A stretch of DNA of 64,000 bases, from NCBI RefSeq assembly GCF_009569385.1, contig NZ_WBOF01000001.1, forward strand, positions 5,527,501 to 5,591,500. The letters run 5' to 3'. How positions within the stretch are numbered: the first letter of the stretch is position 1; each line of letters opens with the position of its first letter. The notes beneath the pieces were generated by a model that saw only the letters and a program-made list of their open reading frames with translations, did no database searches and was not told where the DNA came from. This document shows positions 57,033 through 64,000 of the stretch, in pieces. A program made the translations under genes and the position numbers. This stretch comes from Streptomyces kaniharaensis (GTDB lineage Bacteria > Actinomycetota > Actinomycetes > Streptomycetales > Streptomycetaceae).

Positions 57033-57405
57033 GGAGGGACCACCCGGTATGTCGCTACCCCCGGTCTGCTGTCAGTGCCCCCGGTTCGCCACTGCCCCCG
57101 GTTTGTCACCACGCCCCCGGTGCGCCGTTGTCGGCGCCGTAACCACTACCCGCGCCATGCCGCTGTCGGCGCCATGTCGCCACCCGCGCCGCGCCGGCGC
57201 TCAGGTTCGGGCGGCGGTGGCGGCGCCTTCCGTCAGCGTACCGCCGGGTCGGCGCGGGGGCCGTTCGGCGTGGGCTCCGGGCCTCGTCCGCAGCGCTTGC
57301 CGGGTCGGGTGCGGCGGGCGCACGCTGGTGTGAGCGGCCGCCACGGATCACCGGTCCGTGCCGGTCCGGACAGGCGCGACGGGGGCCGGCGCCAGGAGGT
57401 GTGGC
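57033..57405. other. intergenic region, 373 nt, with degenerate repeats
   Basis: Divergent region between the DMT and DUF1876 genes. It carries about four degenerate copies of a GCCCCCGGTT-type unit (57053-57126) and two copies of a TGTCGGCGCC...CCCGCGCC unit (57130-57190). No gene is supported in it. Confidence 0.5.
57053..57190. repeat. degenerate GC-rich direct repeats
   Basis: CCCCCGGT recurs at about 57058, 57078, 57095 and 57113 at 17 to 20 bp steps. Then TGTCGGCGCC...ACCCGCGCC occurs twice with about 28 bp per unit. The spacing is irregular and the spacers differ, so it is not a CRISPR. Confidence 0.6.
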
Positions 57406-57669
57406 ATGCACAACCAGTGGGACGTGGAGCTGAGCTTCGAGGAAGACGGCGTGCACACGGCGTGCGACGCGAGGCTGACCGGCGCGAGGGCGCCCGGCCT
57501 CAGCGCCCACGGGGAGTCCGTCAAGAGCGCGGACGACCGTCCGCTCGCCAGGATCGGCGAGGAGGTCGCGGCCTCGCGCGCCCTGGAGGAGCTGTCCCGC
57601 AAGCTGCGGGCCCAGGCCACCGGGGAGATCGAGGACGAGGGACACCGGCCGGGCTACCTGATCTACTGA
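57406..57669 (+). CDS. DUF1876 domain protein
   Basis: 87 aa. WDVELSFEEDGVHTACDARL at residues 5-24, followed by A-x-G-x-A-x-x-H and ARIGEEVAASRALEELS, identify DUF1876. These small proteins have a dsRBD-like fold, are common in actinobacteria and have no known role. ATG with AGGAGG 6 nt upstream; single-gene unit. Confidence 0.88.
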   Translation: MHNQWDVELSFEEDGVHTACDARLTGARAPGLSAHGESVKSADDRPLARIGEEVAASRALEELSRKLRAQATGEIEDEGHRPGYLIY

Positions 57670-57780
57670 CGATCGACGGCTACTGATCCGTCAGCTGCTA
57701 CTGACGATCGACTCAACGCGCCTCGGACGTAGGCGGGTTGGGGCCGCCGCAGTACGGCTCTGCGGCGGCCCGAGCCCCGC

Positions 57781-58212
57781 CTACGCGCGTGCAGCCTGCT
57801 TCCGCCGTGCGGTGCGCTTTCGCGCCGGGACGAACAACACCGCGATCACCGCCGCCACGACCAGCAGTACCGCGGTCGCGACGAACGCCCGGTCGTACCC
57901 GGAGGCGAGCGCCTGGAGCGGTGCGTCGCCCGCCTCCGTCGCGTGCCGCGTGGCCGCGACCGCGAGGGCGGAGATCACGGCGAGGCCGATGCTCCCGCCG
58001 CACTGGCGCCCTGCGTTGAGCAGTCCGCTGACCAGGCCGGCCTCGCGCGGGTCGACGCCCGAGGTGCCCATCGCGGTGTTGGCGACCGCGCAGATCCCGA
58101 TGCCCACACTGGTGACCAGCGACGGCCCGATGAACCCGGTCAGATAACCGGAGGAGACGCCGAGCCCGCTGAACCAGAGCATCCCGAGGGGAACCGCGTT
58201 GATCGGCCCCAT
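57781..58212 (-). pseudogene. C-terminal remnant of an MFS transporter
   Basis: 143 aa covering only the last four helices of a DHA2-type transporter. TGFIGPSLVTSVGIGICAV and AGLVSGLLNAGRQCGGSIGLAV are the usual helix 11-13 sequence, but the first two thirds (about 340 residues) are missing. Just beyond the break, bases 58220-58288 on the other strand encode a 22-residue tail ending AQDRFGRL that looks like the 3' end of another gene. A deletion or rearrangement joined the two ends. There is no sensible start signal. Confidence 0.75.
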
Positions 58213-58312
58213 CCGCGCGATGGGTGCCTGGGCGGCGGCCTACGGGGACGCCGTCGTGTCGGCCCAGGACCGTTTCGGCCGGCTGTAGCGCCGGCCCCTG
58301 CAGAAGTTCGGG

Positions 58313-59182
58313 TCACCCCCTCACGGCCGCCAGGAACTCCGTCAGCCGCCGGTTGACCTCGTCCGCGCCGGCCGTCGGCAGGTTGTTGTGGGCCACGCCG
58401 GGCAGGACGGCCACGGTGGCGTCGGGCAGGGCGCGCCGGGCGGCGTCGGCGACGCGGTGGGCGTCGTGGGTGCGGCTGTGCTCGGCGAGCAGGACGAGCG
58501 TGGGCGCGGTGAGCGTGCGCAGGCGGTCGGGGGTGGGCTGGGGGCCGGTGACGACGCGTGAGGCGGGGAAGTCGGCGTAGCCGAGTGCGTACACCTCGCG
58601 CCAGCCGGCGTCGAGGGGCGGGGTGCCGGCGGTCTCCCAGTCGAGGTAGGAGCGGGCCCGGGCGGCGGTGCGGCGGGGGAGGAAGAGCGGCAGGACGCGC
58701 AGGAGGTAGCCGGGGCGGAAGCCGGCGAAGCACTGGGTGGGGTCGAGCAGGGCGAGCCGGCCGGTCCGCCGGGGTGCGTGCAGCGCGTACTCGAGGGCGA
58801 TCCAGGCGCCGTAGGAGTGGCCGCAGAAGTCGGCCTCGTGGACGCCGAGTTCGTCCAGGACCGCGTCGAGCCAGCCCAGCAGCCCGGGAACGCCGCCGAG
58901 CGCGGCGCCGTCGTGGACGCTGCGGCCCGGGTCGCCGATGAGGTCGACGGCGAGGACGCGGTGCCCGGCGGCGGCCCAGGCGCCGACGTTGGCGAACCAC
59001 GTGGTGGAGGTGGCGCCGCCGCCGTGGAGCAGGACGAGGGGGCGGCCGTCGCGCGGGCCGCAGGCGTTGACCCGGGTGGTGCCGTGGGCGGTGCGGACGG
59101 TGAGCGGCTCGACGGGGAGGGGCCAGCGGGCGAGGAGCGCGTCGTAGGCGGCGAAGAAGGGGGCGGCGGTGTGTGCGGACAT
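58313..59182 (-). CDS. alpha/beta hydrolase
   Basis: 289 aa. HGGGATST at residues 53-60 forms the oxyanion hole. Ser123 in CGHSYGAW is the nucleophile, and GVAHNNLP near 268 supplies the His. It is an esterase/lactonase-type hydrolase of unknown substrate. ATG with GGAGG 6 nt upstream. It diverges from a marR gene, and both promoters lie on two 17-bp direct repeats, so it is probably controlled by that regulator. Confidence 0.85.
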   Translation of the reverse strand: MSAHTAAPFFAAYDALLARWPLPVEPLTVRTAHGTTRVNACGPRDGRPLVLLHGGGATSTTWFANVGAWAAAGHRVLAVDLIGDPGRSVHDGAALGGVPGLLGWLDAVLDELGVHEADFCGHSYGAWIALEYALHAPRRTGRLALLDPTQCFAGFRPGYLLRVLPLFLPRRTAARARSYLDWETAGTPPLDAGWREVYALGYADFPASRVVTGPQPTPDRLRTLTAPTLVLLAEHSRTHDAHRVADAARRALPDATVAVLPGVAHNNLPTAGADEVNRRLTEFLAAVRG

Positions 59183-59211
59183 GGCGGGCCTCCGCTGGAA
59201 GAATGGAATCA

Positions 59212-59260
59212 CTCGCCGCACAAGTATCAAGCCGGACGAGTTTCTCGCTGTACAAGTATC
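59212..59260. promoter_or_regulatory. two 17-bp direct repeats between hydrolase and marR
   Basis: CTCGCCGCACAAGTATC (59212-59228) and CTCGCTGTACAAGTATC (59244-59260) differ at two positions and start 32 bp apart, about three helical turns. They lie in the shared promoter region and look like binding sites for the adjacent regulator. Confidence 0.7.
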
Positions 59261-59311
59261 TCGATGAACGAGAGAATACTGGCACATGGGGTGCCGAGGA
59301 AGGACGAGAGG

Positions 59312-59809
59312 GTGTCGGACGTCAGGGACCCGCAGGTCGAGGACCCGATGCGGCTGGTCCACCTGCTGCGCGGGCTGACCGTCGAACTCGACCTGTTCGG
59401 GGCCGAGTTCGCGAGCCGCAGCGGGCTGCACCCGACCGATCTGCGCGCGCTGATCCACCTGCTGGACGCCGACCGGGCCGGGGAGGTGGTCACCCCGGGC
59501 CGGCTCGGCGAGGCGCTGCGACTGAACTCGGCGGGCACCACCGGGCTGGTGGACCGGCTGGAGCGGCTCGGGCTGATCCGGCGCGAGCGCGATCCGCGGG
59601 ACCGGCGGAAGGTCCGGCTGGTGGTCGAGGATGGGGCGATGGAGCTGGGGCAGGAGTTCTTCGGCGAGCTGATCGGCGATCTGGTGGGCGCGATGGGGCG
59701 GTTCGACGCGGCGGAGCTGGCGACGGCCAGGCGCTTCCTGCTGGCGATGACGGACGTGGTGGCGGCCGCCCGCCGCGGGGCGGTGGGTCAGAACCAGGTC
59801 TCGCAGTAG
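59312..59809 (+). CDS. MarR family transcriptional regulator
   Basis: 165 aa. Winged helix at residues 35-110: GLHPTDLRALIHLLD, LGEALRLNSAGTTGLVDRLERLGL and the wing DPRDRRKVRLVVED. It diverges from the alpha/beta hydrolase gene. GTG 59312 has an AGGA site 7 nt upstream; ATG 59264 directly after the second direct repeat is the alternative and would add 16 residues. The ligand is unknown and may be the hydrolase's substrate. Confidence 0.86.
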   Translation: MSDVRDPQVEDPMRLVHLLRGLTVELDLFGAEFASRSGLHPTDLRALIHLLDADRAGEVVTPGRLGEALRLNSAGTTGLVDRLERLGLIRRERDPRDRRKVRLVVEDGAMELGQEFFGELIGDLVGAMGRFDAAELATARRFLLAMTDVVAAARRGAVGQNQVSQ

Positions 59810-59913
59810 TGCGGCCCGGGGTGGCTCCACCGTTCTGTACGGCTTCGGGGGGACAACTGTCGTTCCGTGTACGGGCGGTGGACACCTGTACGGAGCCGGT
59901 GACGACTCCCGCG

Positions 59914-60840
59914 TCAGGCGGGCCCGAGGGACCAGCTGATCACCGACAGCGTCGCCATCGAGATGAGCGTCGACCACAGCACCGCCTCCCGGGCGAGCGC
60001 CGTGCCCTGCCCGTACTCGCGCGCGTAGACGTACACGTTCTGTGCGGTGGGCAGGGCGGAGAAGAGCACGACGGTGAGCAACTGGTGGGCGGGCAGGTGG
60101 AGCGCGAAGGCGGCGACGGCGTACGCGGCCAGCGGCTGTATCAGGGTCTTGACCGCGACGGCCAGGCCGACCTCGGCGTGGCGCGAGCCGCCGGTGGTGG
60201 GCGGGCGGTTGTGCAGCGAGATGCCGAGGGCGACCAGAGCGGTCGGCACGCCGGCGCCGCCGAGCAGTTCGCAGGAACGGTTCAGCTCGGCGGGCAGGTG
60301 CAGGCCGGTGGCGGACACGGCGGCGCCGAGCGCGGCCGCCAGCAGGATGGGATTGCGGAGGGGGAGGGTGAACAGGGCGCGCCGCCCGGCCGTGCGGCCG
60401 TCGAGGACGGCGAGTACGGCAGGGGTGACGAGCAGGGTCTGGAACAGCACCACCGCAGCGGCGAACGACGCGTCGCCGAGGACCTGCATCGCCACCGGGA
60501 TGCCGAGGTTGGCCGAGTTGACGTACCCCGCGGCCATGCCGCCGATCGCCAGTTCGCCGGGCTTGCGCCGGAACAGCAGGTGTCCGGCGAGCAGTCCGAT
60601 GCCGGCCGCGACGGCGGTGCCAGCGGCGAAGGCGAGCATCGAGGCGTTGGCGAAACGTTCCAGCGGGGTGCGGGCGATCATCAGGAAGAGCGCGGCCGGC
60701 ATCGCCACGTGGAAGACGAACCGGCTGAGCACCGCCTCCGCCTGCAGGCCGAGCAGCCCGGACCGGCCGACCAGGTAGCCGACCCCGGTGAGCGCCCAGA
60801 TCGGGGCGAATCCGGACAGCAGCGGTGGCAGGGTGGGCAT
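59914..60840 (-). CDS. AEC family transporter (auxin efflux carrier type)
   Basis: 308 aa, ten membrane helices in two five-helix halves. GYVNSANLGIPVAMQVLGD near residue 105 is the conserved NxxN/LGIP-type site, and ALPTAQNVYVYAREYG near 262 is the second crossing region. Members carry organic acids such as malonate or malate. ATG 60840 with GAGGA 5 nt upstream. Confidence 0.87.
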   Translation of the reverse strand: MPTLPPLLSGFAPIWALTGVGYLVGRSGLLGLQAEAVLSRFVFHVAMPAALFLMIARTPLERFANASMLAFAAGTAVAAGIGLLAGHLLFRRKPGELAIGGMAAGYVNSANLGIPVAMQVLGDASFAAAVVLFQTLLVTPAVLAVLDGRTAGRRALFTLPLRNPILLAAALGAAVSATGLHLPAELNRSCELLGGAGVPTALVALGISLHNRPPTTGGSRHAEVGLAVAVKTLIQPLAAYAVAAFALHLPAHQLLTVVLFSALPTAQNVYVYAREYGQGTALAREAVLWSTLISMATLSVISWSLGPA

Positions 60841-61018
60841 GGTTCCTCGGATCGCTCGGACGGTGCGCCGGGTCGGACGGTGCGCCAGGTGGGCAGGGTC
60901 TTCCGCCCGGAGCAGTGGACCCGGGCAGTAAACCAGCCGCGTCAACCGGTCGATCACGGGCCCGGGACACCCGGACCGTCGCGAGGGCGGGCCCGAAGGC
61001 AGGCCCTACGATGAGTCG

Positions 61019-61471
61019 ATGAACTATCTGAGCCTGGCCGAGGTGGAGACGATCGCGCGTCGCGCGCACGAGGGGCAGGTCGACAAGAACGGACACCCCT
61101 ACAGCGAGCACATCGCCGCGGTCGCCCGGGGAACGGCGGCGCGCGGGGGCACCGAGGCGCAGATCGCGGCGGGTTGGCTGCACGACACCGTCGAGGACGG
61201 CCGGCTCAGCCCCGAGTGGCTTGCGGAGGCCGCGCTGCCCGAGTCCACCAAGGCCATCGTGGAGGCGCTGACCCGACGGCCGGAGGAGCCGGTCGAGGAC
61301 TACACCGCGCGGATCCTGGCCACGCCCGGGGCCCTGCTGGTCAAGCGCGCCGACCTGGCCCACAACTCCGACCCGGCCCGGCTCGCCGCGCTGGACGCCG
61401 CGACCGCGGCCCGGCTGACCGCCAAGTACGCACGGATGCGGGAACTGCTGGGACTCACCGGGGAACTCTGA
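61019..61471 (+). CDS. HD domain phosphohydrolase (SpoT/MESH1-like)
   Basis: 150 aa, a single HD domain. His31 in PYSEHIAAVA, His55-Asp56 in GWLHDTVEDG and an Asp in VKRADLAHNSD form the metal site. The H...HD-T-V-E-D pattern is that of ppGpp hydrolases (SpoT N-domain, small alarmone hydrolases). The protein is smaller than typical MESH1 and the substrate is unproven. TACGAT (61007-61012) lies 6 nt before the ATG, with no ribosome site, suggesting a leaderless mRNA. Confidence 0.82.
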   Translation: MNYLSLAEVETIARRAHEGQVDKNGHPYSEHIAAVARGTAARGGTEAQIAAGWLHDTVEDGRLSPEWLAEAALPESTKAIVEALTRRPEEPVEDYTARILATPGALLVKRADLAHNSDPARLAALDAATAARLTAKYARMRELLGLTGEL

Positions 61472-61517
61472 CACCCTCGGGCGAACCGTCAACTCGGTTA
61501 CAGGGAGCGGAAACGGC

Positions 61518-61561
61518 GGCAGGGCCCGCACCACGCGGATCGCGCGGGTGCGGGCCCTGCC
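61518..61561. terminator. bidirectional terminator
   Basis: GGCAGGGCCCGCACC pairs with GGTGCGGGCCCTGCC (15 bp), with a further CGCG/CGCG stem inside. It lies between the convergent HD and transglycosylase genes. Confidence 0.8.
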
Positions 61562-61649
61562 TGGTCACCCCGGTGGTCCCTGTCCGACCCCCGGGGTTGG
61601 GGGGAGTGGCCAGGAAGCGGGTGCAGCCGGTGTGTGCCGAGGGGTCGGC

Positions 61650-62039
61650 TTAGTACCAGTGGTGGGTCTGCCAGAACGCCCAGGCGGCGTTCGGGCTGCC
61701 GTAGCGGGTGTTCATGTAGTTCAGCGCCCACTTGATCTGGGTGGTCGGGTTGGTCTTCCAGTCCGCGCCCGCGGAGGCCATCTTCGAGCCCGGCAGGGCC
61801 TGCGCCAGACCGTACGCGCCCGAGCTCGGGTTGGTCGCGGTCACGTTCCAGCTGGACTCGTGGGAGATGATCTGGCTGAACGAGGCCAGCTGGTTGGCCG
61901 GGACGATCTTCGCGGCGATCTGCTGCGGGGTCGCGGCGCTCGCGGTGGCGGGCATGACGCCGGCGCCCAGGGCGGTCAGACCGGCGACGCCGGCGAGAAG
62001 AGCGGCGGAGGTACGCATACGGAGCTTGAAAGCGGGCAT
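61650..62039 (-). CDS. secreted transglycosylase SLT domain protein
   Basis: 129 aa. Signal peptide to about residue 36 (ATASAA). The rest is a compact lysozyme-like domain with catalytic Glu61 in SHESSWN, GAYGLAQALPG (75-85) and the C-terminal AWAFWQTHHWY typical of actinobacterial transglycosylase-like/resuscitation proteins. It should cleave glycan strands of peptidoglycan. ATG 62039 with GAGG 11 nt upstream; the frame stays open upstream without a signal. Confidence 0.9.
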   Translation of the reverse strand: MPAFKLRMRTSAALLAGVAGLTALGAGVMPATASAATPQQIAAKIVPANQLASFSQIISHESSWNVTATNPSSGAYGLAQALPGSKMASAGADWKTNPTTQIKWALNYMNTRYGSPNAAWAFWQTHHWY

Positions 62040-62507
62040 GAAGAACAAGACCTCAATCAGGTTGGGCCGGGTCACACCCCGCCCAGGACCATGGCCGGAC
62101 AGGGGCCGACGGTCGCGGGGCGTGACTCGGCAGCAAGCCGCTGACCGGCGGGACAGGAGCCGGTGCGGCTGACGACGAGAGCCATTGTTGCCAGACCGGA
62201 TCGGCCGCCGCCAAGACCCCCTCGATACGATCCGCGGTCGTACCTGCGGTGGTCGCCGTGGATTCGAAGGACCCAATGCGCGGGTCGTGCGTGACACGCG
62301 CCGACCCCTTCCGACCTGCCCGAATGCCCGCAGGGCCGAGATCGGTGCGGCGGCTGCGGCGGCACCACTATCGTGCGTCGTGGACCGCTTTCCCGTGTGA
62401 GCGCACTCACCGTTCAGCCCCCGGGGGTGGTCACCGGCCGGTCCGCGGCCGCCACTTTGGGTACAGACGATCTGTGCCTCGATGAGACCGCCGCCACACG
62501 ACGCCCG
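62040..62507. other. intergenic region, 468 nt
   Basis: Leader and promoter region of the secreted transglycosylase, beyond the end of the carboxyltransferase gene. A short inverted repeat TACGA-N7-TCGTA lies at about 62225-62241. A 37-codon minus-strand frame starting ATGGCTCTCG is open but has no ribosome site. I do not see the ydaO riboswitch here, although the other wall hydrolase in this window has one. Confidence 0.5.
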
Positions 62508-64000
62508 TCACCGGGAGCGCCGATCGCCCAACCGCCGGTGCCGCGCCGCCCGCGCCGCGAGGCGATCCGCCTCCGGAGCCGCCGCCAGTACGCCGACGGC
62601 CGCCCCGACCGCCTGCCCGAGCCGCTCGCAGAACGCACCCGGCTCGTCGGCGGCGTCCGGCAGCTCCGGCACCACCGCGTCCACCAGCCCGACCTCCGCC
62701 AGGTCGTACGCGCCGATGCCCTGCGCGCGGGCCAGCTCGGCGGCGTGCGCACCGTCCCGGTGGACGATCGCGGACGCACCCTCGGGCGGCAGCGGCGCCA
62801 GCCAGGCGTTCCCGGCGGCGATCACGCGGTCCGCCGGGAGCAGGGCGAGCGCCCCGCCGCCCGAGCCCTGGCCGAGCAGCACCGCCAGGACGGGGGTGCG
62901 CAGCGCGAGCAGGGTGGTCAGGCAGTGCGCGATCTCGATCGCGACGCCGTCCAGCTCGGCCTGCGCGGACAACTCGGCCCCGGCCGTGTCCACCACCGTG
63001 ACCAGCGGCAGCCCCAACTGCTCGGCCAGCCGGGCACTGCGCCGAACGGCCCGCAGGTCGGCCGCGGTGAACGGGCGCTCGTGGTCAGGGGTCTGCCGCT
63101 GCTGGCCGACGACGAGAACGGGCCGCCCGCCGAGGACGGCGAGCGCGCGGACCAGCGCGCCGTCCCGGCCGCCGGGCGCGTCGAGGAGCACGAGCTCCTC
63201 GGCGGTGCGGCGCAGCAGCTCGCGCGTACCGGGGCGGTCGGGCCGCCGGGTGCGGCGGACGGAGTCCCAGGCGTCGGGGCGCTCGGCGGGCTCCCCCATC
63301 TCGGCGGGCTCGTGCGCAGAGAGGGAAGCCGGGGCCGTCACAGGTGCGGCCGTCAGCACGGCGAGCGACCGTCGCACCACCTCGCGCAGCTCCTGCGGCG
63401 GCACGACGGCGTCCACCAGGCCGCGTTCGGCCAGCGTCTCCGCGCGCTGGACGTCGGCGGGCAGCTCCACGCCCCGCAGTTCCTCGTACACCCGCGGGCC
63501 GAGGAAGCCCAGCCGGGCGCCCGGCTCGGCGAAGACCAGCTGACCGAGCGTGCCCCAGGAGGCGAAGACGCCGCCCATGGTCGGGTTCCGGAGATAGGTG
63601 AGATAGGGGAGGCCCGCCGCCCGGTGCGCCTGGACGGCGGCGGTGATGCGCAGCATGCAGAGGAAGGCCGCCGTGCCCTCCTGCATCCGCGTCCCGCCGG
63701 AGACCGGCAGGGCGAGCAGTGGCAGCCGTTCGGCGGTGGCGCGCTCGACGGCCCGGGTGATCCGCTCGGCGGTGGTGACGCCGATGGAGCCGCCGAGGAA
63801 GCCGAACTCGGACGCGACCAGGGCCACCGGTCGCCCGCCGATCAGGCCGGCGCCGGTGACGACCGCCTCGTCCACGCCGGTCCGCTCCCGGGCCCGGGCG
63901 AGCGAGGCCCGGTAGTCGGGGTCGGCCGGGTGGGCATCGGCCGGAGTGTCCCAGCCGGCGAAGCTTCCGGGGTCGACGAGCAGCCCGATGAGCTGGTGTG
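62508..64000 (-). CDS. acetyl-CoA carboxylase carboxyltransferase, fused beta and alpha parts (5' end cut)
   Basis: The reading frame runs off the window edge; 497 codons are present and the N-terminus is missing. Residues from the edge read HQLIGLLVDPGSFAGW, then VVTGAGLIGGRPVALV and FGFLGGSIG, the AccD (beta) crotonase-like half. The second half, with VTVVDTAGAELSAQAE, GQGSGGGALALLPADRV and PPEGASAIV, matches AccA (alpha). Such fused chains transfer CO2 from biotin to acetyl-CoA or another acyl-CoA in actinobacteria. A zinc finger, if any, would lie outside. No biotin carrier gene is in the window. Confidence 0.88.
   Translation of the reverse strand, partial: HQLIGLLVDPGSFAGWDTPADAHPADPDYRASLARARERTGVDEAVVTGAGLIGGRPVALVASEFGFLGGSIGVTTAERITRAVERATAERLPLLALPVSGGTRMQEGTAAFLCMLRITAAVQAHRAAGLPYLTYLRNPTMGGVFASWGTLGQLVFAEPGARLGFLGPRVYEELRGVELPADVQRAETLAERGLVDAVVPPQELREVVRRSLAVLTAAPVTAPASLSAHEPAEMGEPAERPDAWDSVRRTRRPDRPGTRELLRRTAEELVLLDAPGGRDGALVRALAVLGGRPVLVVGQQRQTPDHERPFTAADLRAVRRSARLAEQLGLPLVTVVDTAGAELSAQAELDGVAIEIAHCLTTLLALRTPVLAVLLGQGSGGGALALLPADRVIAAGNAWLAPLPPEGASAIVHRDGAHAAELARAQGIGAYDLAEVGLVDAVVPELPDAADEPGAFCERLGQAVGAAVGVLAAAPEADRLAARAARHRRLGDRRSR

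Noticed and set aside
57053..57190. Possible CRISPR-like array
   Set aside because: Repeat units are short, degenerate and unevenly spaced, with no cas genes or unique spacers.
58313..61534. 1073-codon minus-strand frame
   Set aside because: Only the last 290 codons are a real gene (alpha/beta hydrolase). The rest runs across a divergent marR and other genes.
62040..62260. Possible second c-di-AMP riboswitch before the transglycosylase
   Set aside because: The conserved ydaO blocks such as CCGAACCCGACAGC are not found on either strand in this leader.

Overview
The window is very GC-rich DNA with GTG starts, long antisense open frames caused by G/C at third codon positions, and a gene order typical of Streptomycetaceae. 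I read it as chromosome core from a Streptomyces or Kitasatospora species. It opens inside an rRNA operon: spacer tail, complete 23S, 5S and a strong terminator. I see no tRNA, CRISPR array, insertion sequence or biosynthetic gene cluster.

From 3.5 to 21.6 kb lies a conserved actinobacterial block. In order it holds a CDP-alcohol phosphatidyltransferase, a nucleotidyltransferase fused to a phosphomannomutase-like domain, DUF881, small basic protein, DUF881, a GarA/OdhI-type FHA protein, a MerR regulator (FtsR type), a bifunctional nuclease and a second MerR regulator. These are followed by a SanA/YdcF protein, DNA polymerase IV, an MFS exporter, a PRC-barrel/DUF2382 protein and glycine decarboxylase gcvP behind a tandem glycine riboswitch. 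The order parallels the pgsA-DUF881-sbp-DUF881-garA-ftsR-gcvB region of mycobacteria. It joins envelope, division and glycine/glutamate control genes.

From 21.6 to 37.7 kb come a DUF5999 protein, an unknown protein, a glutamate-cysteine ligase family enzyme, a CPBP protease, a HAD-like protein, an exporter and a dienelactone hydrolase. Next are a PaiB-like flavoprotein, a PNPOx-like protein diverging from a MocR regulator, a secreted SGNH hydrolase, a type II NADH dehydrogenase, a HipA-like kinase coupled to DUF3037, a MarR regulator and purB.

From 37.7 to 50.4 kb are a DHA2 exporter and a LysM-M23 endopeptidase behind a c-di-AMP (ydaO) riboswitch. A D-serine-deaminase-like PLP enzyme, a GH13 glycosidase, a FhuF-like protein with a probably frameshifted small gene upstream, a secreted PNGase A-like amidase and a LysR-psuG-psuK pseudouridine-catabolism locus follow.

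From 50.4 kb to the end are PolX with a repeat-encoded linker, a degenerate histidine-kinase-like ATPase, an ArsR/MFS pair, two membrane proteins and DUF1876. An MFS remnant, a divergent hydrolase/MarR pair sharing long direct repeats, an AEC transporter, an HD hydrolase, a secreted transglycosylase and a carboxyltransferase cut by the window edge complete it.

Two themes run across the window. Several genes (11587, 30093, 34408, 35661, 36284, 53326, 61019) have a -10-like hexamer 6 to 8 nt before the start codon and no Shine-Dalgarno, suggesting leaderless mRNAs. Several regulators also sit beside clear inverted or direct repeats that look like their operators. I found no large undescribed system. 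The most interesting leads are the GarA-like protein with zinc ribbon and possible dual start, the catalytically degenerate mutase fusion, the HipA-like/DUF3037 pair, and the MarR/hydrolase direct repeats.
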